Below are positions 56,322 through 64,000 of a stretch of DNA of 64,000 nt, one piece after another (the first letter of the stretch is position 1; each line of letters starts with the position of its first letter). Made by a program: the position numbers and the translations under genes. The notes under the pieces were generated by a model. It did not search any database. It saw only the letters and a program-made list of their open reading frames with translations, and was not told where the DNA came from. Source of the DNA: Bradysia coprophila (lineage: Eukaryota > Arthropoda > Insecta > Diptera > Sciaridae); the NCBI RefSeq assembly GCF_014529535.1, contig NW_023503608.1, forward strand, positions 434,001 through 498,000, written 5' to 3'.

Positions 56322-57393
56322 TCAAATCAATTTATTCTTTTTCTTGTATGATTTTTTAGCACGCCAGTCGATATATTCATCAAAATTGTCGTCATCGTCG
56401 TCTTCATCATCATCACTATTTGTTTTGATACTGGAATTTACTGCTCTAGACGAGATGTTGACGTCTTTTTCCTTCACTGTTTCCTTCTTCTTCTCTAAAC
56501 TCACGACCCTGAAAAAAAGACCGTAACCATTAGTGATCTGTAATGCTAGTCATCGACAAGGACGAAAAAAGATAGGAAATAAGCTCAAAGTGCATGGTAC
56601 GCAGTCATTACCTTGACCAGTTCCGGATTTGTTCGTCTATTTCATCGATTTGCCGTTCTGTTGTCGCTTCCTCCTGATCGTCAGCGATGATGGCGTTAGA
56701 CAAACTAGCCGCAGCCTTTATTTCCTTTTGAAATCGTTCCCATTCTTCTTCTACCGGATCCTTGTATTCAAGATTGCGAGCTTTAGCATCCTTAACTGGA
56801 TCGTCGAAGAACCCTTCAGGTAGAACCTCATCAGTTTCCATTTTAACAACGTCTGAATTCGCTCCGTTTGCCTCCACATTTCGTTCCTCACGATTAAAAT
56901 TCACAAGATCTTTGCGGATCGACGTTTTTTGCAGAGTCGCTTCAAAGTAACTGCTAGTCTGAACCGCTGGTTTGGAATCGAAGAAATCTGATGGAATCGA
57001 ATTGGTTGCGGTTGGTACAGTTGAAGGTGCGGTTGTAGTGTTTGCATTTTTCAGTATTCCTTTCAGTTTCTTTTGCGGCACTTCGGCTACAGGTGGTGTG
57101 GCTGGTCGTTTCATTGCAGGAGTCGTCGCTACTTGTAATTTATCTTTGAGCTTCTTTGCCTCTTCAATGTTCTGCTTGTGTAGCTTAGCGTTTACATGAA
57201 CTTTCCAAACGTCCTCCGAACGTACAATCGATTTGCAAAGAACGCACATCAACTGGCCAGATTCATTGTACTTGGCCAGAGGCGAATCAATCTTCTTGGT
57301 CGGAATTGTAACCTGCTGCTTGGATTTCTGCTCGTTCATCAGACGTCTCAAGTCATTTTGTTTCTGCTTAGCAAGTTTGAATGTTGCCGACAT
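56322..57393 (-). CDS. ZNF830: ZNF830 (CCDC16) homolog, zinc-finger splicing factor
   Basis: Two exons, 57393-56612 and 56508-56322, joined in phase to 322 residues. The N-terminus KLAKQKQNDLRRLMNEQKSK and the single matrin-type C2H2 finger (C50, C53, H66, H72; CVLCKSIVRSEDVWKVHVNA) are typical of ZNF830. The family partners with XAB2 in pre-mRNA splicing and is needed for early development and genome stability in mammals. Next come a proline/alanine linker, the EGFFDDPVKDAKARNLEYKD block and a long helix (DPVEEEWERFQKEI). The end is an acidic stretch (DDDEDDDDDNFDEYIDWRAK), also as in the family. The intron is 103 bp. Confidence 0.92.
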
Positions 57394-57572
57394 TATTTAA
57401 GTTTTCGTTTTATGCGAACAGAATAAACAAACTAAAAAGTTCTCCACATCTAACTGATGTTTACGAATGTTTGCTGTTGACAGTTGACATTTGGCATAAC
57501 ATGTGTGAGAGTGTGTGCATTTTTCTGGCATGACAGGTATGGCTCACTTTTTATTTCGTTTTAACGAGAGGT

Positions 57573-57815
57573 AATTCACACAAAGTTCTGAAATAACAGG
57601 TGACAACCACGAAGGCGGTTGACACCAAATTTTATAAACAGATAGTGTGAGAAATCAACTTAAAGAAAATATTTTTCTCGAAAATTCAGAATTTTGTTTT
57701 TGTTAAGTTCCATTTTACATATAAACTTCGCAGCCGTTGACGCAATTGTGTGTCACCGCCTTCGTGATCAACTCAGAGTTGTCTTAACCTGTTCTTTCAG
57801 AACCTTGAATTCACA
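57573..57815. mobile_element. hAT-like MITE, family 5, copy 1
   Basis: Element 57581-57807 (227 bp), ends CAAAGTTCTGAAA and TTTCAGAACCTTG, flanked by the exact 8-bp duplication AATTCACA at 57573-57580 and 57808-57815. Inner arms GAAGGCGG and CCGCCTTC. Confidence 0.87.
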
Positions 57816-57823
57816 GGGATGTG

Positions 57824-58070
57824 ATTGAATACAAGGTTCTGAAAAAACAGGTTAAGACACTTACGAAGGCGGGAGAAAAACAAATCTTGACACTTCAGAC
57901 GTTTGAAAATTCAACTTGAAAACATTTTTTTTTTGTTAAGTTGAAATCGTCATATAAAATTTTCCAAATCTAGTTGGCGCTACAAGAAAATTTTGATCAC
58001 ACCACATTCGTGATCAACTCGAAAGTGTCTTAACCTGCTTAACCTGTTCTTTCAGAACCTTAATTGAATA
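57824..58070. mobile_element. hAT-like MITE, family 5, copy 2
   Basis: Element 57833-58062 (230 bp; a 57832 start is also possible), ends AAGGTTCTGAAA and TTTCAGAACCTT, flanked by ATTGAATA at 57824-57831 and 58063-58070. Same orientation as copy 1, 8 bp beyond its duplication, with its own target site, so the two inserted independently. Confidence 0.85.
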
Positions 58071-58235
58071 CTCGTGTCATTTGGAATTAAAGCGTCGACG
58101 TATAAATTTGGAATAAAAGCCACTTATAGAAATCGAGAGATGAGCCTGGTCAGCCTGGTACTGATGTTCAGTTGATTCAAAGAGCAAATAGAAAAGACAT
58201 TTCATTAATCCTATGTTGTCATAGGAATCATTTGA

Positions 58236-58451
58236 CCAAGGCTGTAAACTTTGGGGAGGTCACGCAGACCGCCATTTTATTAGATACGCGGGAACACACC
58301 ACTTCTGATGATTTTATATACAAACAAAATTTCAAAACGATGACAATCATCATGGTGAGTGAATTTTTGTATGAAATCCGCCATGTTATCACAAACGTGT
58401 GTCACCTGCGTATCTGTATCTGCCTGACCTCCCCAAAGTTTACAGCCTTGG
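58236..58451. mobile_element. 216-bp MITE with CCAAGGCTGTAAACTTTGGG ends
   Basis: Left end CCAAGGCTGTAAACTTTGGG, then GAGGTCA; right end is the exact complement. The 160-bp core has no coding content and the flanks show no clear duplication. Confidence 0.83.
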
Positions 58452-60269
58452 ATTCGTCATTGACGACACTCTTGCACTTATATTAATATTCCGGCACTTC
58501 AAATTTCTTCACGCAACCTATCCGTCAAAAAACTAGAAATTATCAGTAATTTACATTTTACATTTTTTTTTTACATTTTCCTTAATAGATTTTAAAAAAA
58601 TGTTTGGAGGAGAATGGAATTTTCTGAGGTTAGATTCCAAAGTTGGTCTAACGATCTACCTGCTGTTGCTAAACGAATTTTGTATCTATTCAATAGTATT
58701 TTGCCTCCATACTCCATTTGTAAATGAAAAAATTACGATTTCTTTGAAAATTTCTGCATTTTTTTATCGAAATTGAGTCTCCAGATAAATATATTTTTAA
58801 ATTGCTGCTGTTGATGTCTCTAATACGATATAAAATGTTCCCTGAAGTTCTCCGTTTAATTAATTTTTTTTCGCTAAAATTGAGAAAACGGTAAAAATAG
58901 TTCAAATTTCGTAAGTTTTCACCAATTTTTAACATTTTTGACATTTTTCCATGTAGAAATATTTGTATGCATTGTTATGAATGTATTAACGTTAGTACTA
59001 CAATTTTCTGCCATTTTCCGGCTCATTTCGAATTTAAATGTCTCGAAAATCGAAAGGAAACAGTGTAATTTGGTGCAAGAAAAATCCGACTGTGTATTAA
59101 CCTCACTTTTTGCAGAAATATCTCGGGCAAATTTTTTTTTATCACTTTCGGAACTTTTTTGGTTGTTGTTGAGACCTGTACCTGTCGAATGAGCCTACTT
59201 ACACGAAATCCGGTCGTAAGACACCGGCCAAAAATGAAAAATGGCTTCAAAGTTAGCAGTTTTTTGTGTAGTGTCTACGGAAAATGACCATATTTCCGCC
59301 ATTTTGTTTTTCCAAAAAAAAGTTCTTCCATAAAAGTTAGGTAATTAATGTACCTTTTTAACAAAAAAAAGGAATCCGAACCAAGTCACTTCTATTAGCG
59401 ATTCTTAGTTTTACACGAAAACGGTAAATTTACCGGTAATACCGGTTCATCGACCTCAAGAAAAAAATTTAGTTCTACAACTCTTGATACTCTATCAGAA
59501 TCCATTCACAAAAAAAAAACTTAAAACCTCGAATCCACAGAGCCACTTTTCGTTACACAAGCGTCTGGACTAGTTATTGGAGAGCCTGGCTGAATACTAA
59601 TTTCTAAACTCCTCATCTCCTGGGAGATATACAAATAATGTTCACGCAAAATGTTTGTCCAATCATTTCGTCAAGTCGTTTCCCTTCGTTTCTTTGGATC
59701 ACATTTCTTAATGAAAATCAGAATTACAATTTTCTGCAGTTCGTTCGTGAAACTAAAATTCTCTCAGTGTTGCTAGTACTAAAGTTACACCGGCTAACTC
59801 AATATAAAAAAAGATTGTATTCATTCGACAAGACAGAGACGACTACATTCTGATGATGAGACAATAAAACCAGTTCACAGTTTGTGGCCATTCAGAATAT
59901 AATCTTACTATTCAATGCACCCACACATCAATGATATGAACCGAATTACCGTTTTTCTTAAAAATACAAAAACAATCACAGGGTGGACGTGATCATATGC
60001 AGTTTCGATTGCATTTAGGATAATATCCTCATTGAATGCAGCAGATATTGTGTGCGTTGAGATTGTCTTGTTACTTAATTCTGTCGGACTGATTGCAGTT
60101 CCAGAGATCAATCAACTTCTTCAAACGTACTGAAGAATTCAATTTTATCTTGAACCCTGTACACAAATCAGCATAAAATACGTGTCACTGTGTCATTCAT
60201 CATTTAATATTATTTCTCGTTGAATGTGTATGTGCTGTCTAACGTAAAATCCATTCTTTCTCCAATAGA
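58452..60269. other. Intergenic region before the aminopeptidase gene
   Basis: AT-rich, no recognisable gene. At 59425-59450 the words GTAAATTTACCGGTAATACC resemble the subterminal repeats of the hAT element at 8.4-10.6 kb and may be a relict end. Short open frames here have no domain. Confidence 0.5.
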
Positions 60270-63200
60270 ATGAATTTAACCACCATAAATGCAACAAAGA
60301 TAGCACGACAAATACAGTTATGTCAAACATACATTTGCTGTGAATCGAATGCACGTAGAGCGTTTGTTCAGAAAGTATCATGCAATTGGCTGACAAGTAA
60401 CCCATCCAGGAACACTTCGACTATCGCATTTTATCAGAGTAATTTCTTGCGCAAACGTATTGCCGACCGGAGTGTTTTAGTTATTGTGCCGAAACGATCT
60501 TTTGTTATTTCGAGTTCAGCTGCTGATAAGTCACGGAAAAAGTCGCGAATATTGTCACAATTTGCCAACGTTGTCAGGGATTTTATTGGAAAAACTTTTT
60601 CGACCGTAAATAGTGCAGCATTTTCGGACAATATGACCAAAATTGCATTTCAACGGTTACCAGCGACTGTTGTGCCGAAGCATTACAATCTGGAATTGAA
60701 GCCCGATTTAATTGGATTCACATTCGCTGGAAATGTTTCAATTCAAATTCAGGTAAAGATTAAAGAAATTCGTATCGAAATGGATGTGTGTTTATCTAAT
60801 GGAACGGAGTGATGAATATGTATGATGCGCTCTTGACGTACTGAATATATAAATTGAGAGTCATGCATTATTGAGGTTAGAATGCATTTCTTTATGTATG
60901 ATGTGATGTGAGGAATTTCATTATAAAATTGTCGTTGATGAGTGCTTGATAAGTACACAATGAACACCGAAGATTCGATGGAAATTTTATTAATTTATTC
61001 GAGAATAGGATGGTGGAAGGGAGATTTTAAAATGTGATTTAAAGATTGGACATGATTTCTATACTGACCTTTTCAAAATGAAACTCTACCTTTACGTCTT
61101 GCCCACAGTCCCGAAGTCAATTTAGTCAAACATTTGTCCTTATCGAAAAACAATTGCAGATTCTGTCTCCAGTTGATCAGATCGTCTTAAATGCCATGGA
61201 ATTAGCCATCAACAAATCCGAAATAATTCAAAATGGTCAATCATACGCAACGGAATCGGTTACTCTGAATGCGGAACAAGAAACCGCCATCCTAAAATTC
61301 AATCAACAATTCAGCGGCGATGCTACACTCAACATCGAATTCAACGGTGAATTGAATGATAAAATGAAGGGCTTTTATCGCAGCAAATATTTCGCTCCAA
61401 CCGGTGAAGTACGCTACGCTGGAGTTACACAATTTGAGGCTACCGATGCGAGACGTTGCTTCCCATGTGAGTACAGAGTACTTTGAGTTAATTTATGCAT
61501 TTCCAGAGATTTCAATTTCGTTTTATTCGAAACTAAAGGCTGGGACGAACCTGCCACTAAGGCAACATTTGATATAACCCTCAAAGTTCCTGCCGACCGT
61601 GTAGCTTTGTCAAACATGCCCATCGTATCCGATGTGAACGAGAACGGATTGAGAACGGTTCGATTCGACACAACCCCCATCATGTCAACGTATCTGGTTG
61701 CTGTTGTAGTTGGTGAATACGATTACGTGGAAGATAAATCAACCGATGGTGTGCTGGTGCGCGTCTATACCCCGCTTGGTAAAAAGGACCAAGGTCTATT
61801 CGCACTGGACGTTGCTACCAAGGTGCTGCCATATTATAAGGAATATTTCAACATCGCATATCCACTGCCGAAAATGGATTTGATTGCCATAGCGGATTTC
61901 TCGGCTGGTGCTATGGAAAATTGGGGAATTGTTACGTACAGAGAGACAATGCTTCTAGTGGACCCTGAGAATACATCCGTCATTCGAAAGCAAACAATTG
62001 CTTTAACGGTTGGTCATGAAATCGCTCATCAATGGTTCGGCAATCTGGTGACGATGGAGTGGTGGTAAGTGCAATTTACTATCGAGACTGCGGAGTGACA
62101 ATGTTAGTATTCTAACTTCACAGGACTCATCTCTGGCTGAACGAGGGCTACGCGTCATTCGTTGAATTCTTGTGCGTCAATCGATTGTTCCCCGAATACG
62201 ACATTTGGACGCAGTTCGTTACTGACATGTACACTCAAGCGTTAGAATTGGACGCTCTGAAGAACTCCCATCCAATTGAAGTGGAAGTCGGTCATCCATC
62301 AGAAATTGACGAGATTTTCGATGAAATCAGTTACAACAAAGGAGCTTGTGTCATTCGCATGCTGCATCATTATATTGGCGACGAGGATTTCAGACGAGGC
62401 ATGAACATCTACTTGACGCGACATCAATACAAAAACACGGTCACTGAAGATTTGTGGGCTGCTTTAGAAGAGGCGAGTAGCAAGCCAGTTGGTGCTGTGA
62501 TGACTAGTTGGATAAAACAAATGGGATTTCCTGTGGTTTCTGTTTCGTCTGTGCAAAATGGTAACAAGCGAGTGTTGACATTGACGCAAGAAAAGTTCAC
62601 TGCTGACGGTACAGCTTCTGCCGAAAATTATTTCTGGATGATTCCCATCACCATATCAACAGCAAAGAATCCGTCAGAAATTAAACTTACGACAATGCTC
62701 GACAAAAAGTCAATGGAAATTGTATTGGACGACGTCGCCGAAGCGGAATGGGTGAAAATAAATCCGGGCACTGTTGGATATTTCCGAACGCGCTATAGTC
62801 CCGAAATGCTCGACCAACTAATACCGGCCGTTCGAAACCAAACACTTCCACCGCTGGATCGTCTGGGTCTGTTAGACGACCTATTCGCGTTGGTGCAAGC
62901 TGGCCGTGCATCAACCGCTGAATTTCTAAAGCTGATTGAATCGTATCGCTCCGAAACTAACTACACTGTGTGGTCATCGATAACGCAATCGTTGTTTAAA
63001 CTTCAGATTCTTCTGTCGCACACCGATTTGTCAGAGCATTTCAATCGGTTCAGCATAAATTTGTACAAACCGGTTGCCGACGCTCTTACCTGGGATGCCA
63101 AGGCGGGCGAGAGCCATCTGAATACGTTACTGAGAAGTTTAGTATTGAATCGACTGGTATCGTGCAGTTGCTCAGATGTGTTGAAGGAATCCCGAAATCG

Positions 63201-63893
63201 TTTCGATTTACACGTTTCGGGTAAAGCCATATTGCCAGCCGACATTCGGAATGCATGTTACAAAGCTGTGCTACAAGTGGCAGACGAAAAGACTTTTGAA
63301 GATATGTTGCAATTGTACCGAGCCACCGATTTACACGAGGAACGCGACCGAATTTCCAGATCACTCGGAGCCATTGGTGACAAAAGCATTTTGAAGAAAG
63401 TAATCGAATTTGCGATGTCGGTAAGTTGAATGAATTACAATGAGAATGGGAAACATGACATCTAACACTGTTATAATATAAATGCAGGAAGAAGTGCGCT
63501 CCCAGGACTCAGTTTTTGTGATTGCTTCAGTGTCCATGAATCCGAAGGGACGCGATTTGACTTGGGAATTTTTCAAATCGAACTGGAAAATTCTGTTGGA
63601 ACGTTATCAGGTAACTTCGACATAACTCTTCGCTGGGCAAAAACTGGATTTTAATCCGAATGTTTTCGTTACAGGGCGGTTTCCTCTTGGCTCGACTGAT
63701 CAAATATCTAACCGAAAATTTTGCCACTGAAGCGAAGGCAATCGAAATCGAAAACTTCTTCAAAGAGAATGAGCTTCCGGGAACTGAACGAACCGTATCG
63801 CAATCGGTTGAGTCGATACGATTGAATGCTGCCTGGCTGGCAAGGGACTTGGATACGATTACCAGTTTTTTGAACGCAATTGGAAATAATTAA
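60270..63893 (+). CDS. Psa: Puromycin-sensitive aminopeptidase (M1 family)
   Basis: Six exons: 60270-60752, 61160-61466, 61539-62064, 62124-63420, 63488-63610 and 63675-63893. They join in phase to 984 residues. A zinc exopeptidase that removes N-terminal residues from peptides downstream of the proteasome. Seen in order: RLPATVVPKHYNLELKPDL; FPCWDEP across intron 2; the exopeptidase motif GAMENWG; the zinc site HEIAH with His423, Glu424 and His427; and the third ligand Glu446 in LWLNEGYASF across intron 3; then the helical C-terminal domain. The first about 117 residues precede MTKIAFQRLPA and are basic and serine-rich; this could be a transit-like extension or an upstream start, with Met118 giving a cytosolic form near 870 residues. 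Confidence 0.95.
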
Positions 63894-64000
63894 TTTGCTT
63901 CGAATATCTTCCGTCATATAAAACATAGTGTTGATTGTATGTTTGAGTTTTGATAGCACATTATAGACTAGACAGAATAACGTTTTCTCGCCGTCTATTT

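Noticed and set aside
1-64000. Endogenous retrovirus, LTR or other capsid-bearing element
   Set aside because: I found no long terminal repeats, no polymerase, integrase or capsid motifs, and no long frame left unexplained.

Overview
This is nuclear DNA of an insect, most likely a nematoceran fly. It is AT-rich, many introns are 60-65 bp with GT...AG ends, it carries an odorant receptor and an ionotropic receptor, and its housekeeping genes have clear fly and human counterparts. A sciaroid (fungus-gnat-like) fly is my guess; the sequence alone does not prove it. I recognised no retrovirus-like, LTR or Polinton element.

Layout. 1-2.2 kb: 3' part of the PFTAIRE cyclin-dependent kinase Eip63E/CDK14. 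2.2-8.4 kb: AT-rich DNA with no gene I can support. 8.38-10.61 kb: a non-autonomous hAT transposon with a perfect 8-bp target duplication and other repeats inside it, followed by a ubiquitin-like coding remnant. 11.5-19.3 kb: three compact housekeeping genes, a twin-CX9C C22orf39 homolog (minus), RNF10 (plus) and TSR3 (minus, convergent with RNF10). 21.4-27.0 kb: a 12-exon gene on the minus strand for an SMC5-like protein of about 1035 residues in which every ATPase motif I can locate is degenerate. 28.9-31.0 kb: a 7-exon odorant receptor. 32.8-43.9 kb: three tandem esterase/lipase genes of the hormone-sensitive-lipase family; the third has a 3.1-kb intron filled by a 39-bp satellite and an AT-rich inverted-repeat element. 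46.4-47.8 kb: an intronless F-box protein. 49.6-50.2 kb: a small two-exon gene for a secreted single-domain pacifastin-like peptide, with a visible TATA box and initiator. 52.2-54.0 kb: an intronless divergent ionotropic receptor. 56.3-57.4 kb: ZNF830 homolog. 60.3-63.9 kb: puromycin-sensitive aminopeptidase with an N-terminal extension.

Between the genes lie many short non-autonomous DNA transposons. At least four hAT-like insertions have 7-9 bp target duplications. Three 191-bp copies of a TA-inserting family are nearly identical, and one abuts a different TA-inserting element with a shared TA. There are also long foldbacks and several tandem repeats.

The genes do not form one pathway. The part that looks least like standard biology is the SMC5-like pseudo-ATPase: its reading frame is intact across 12 exons, but it appears unable to bind or hydrolyse ATP.
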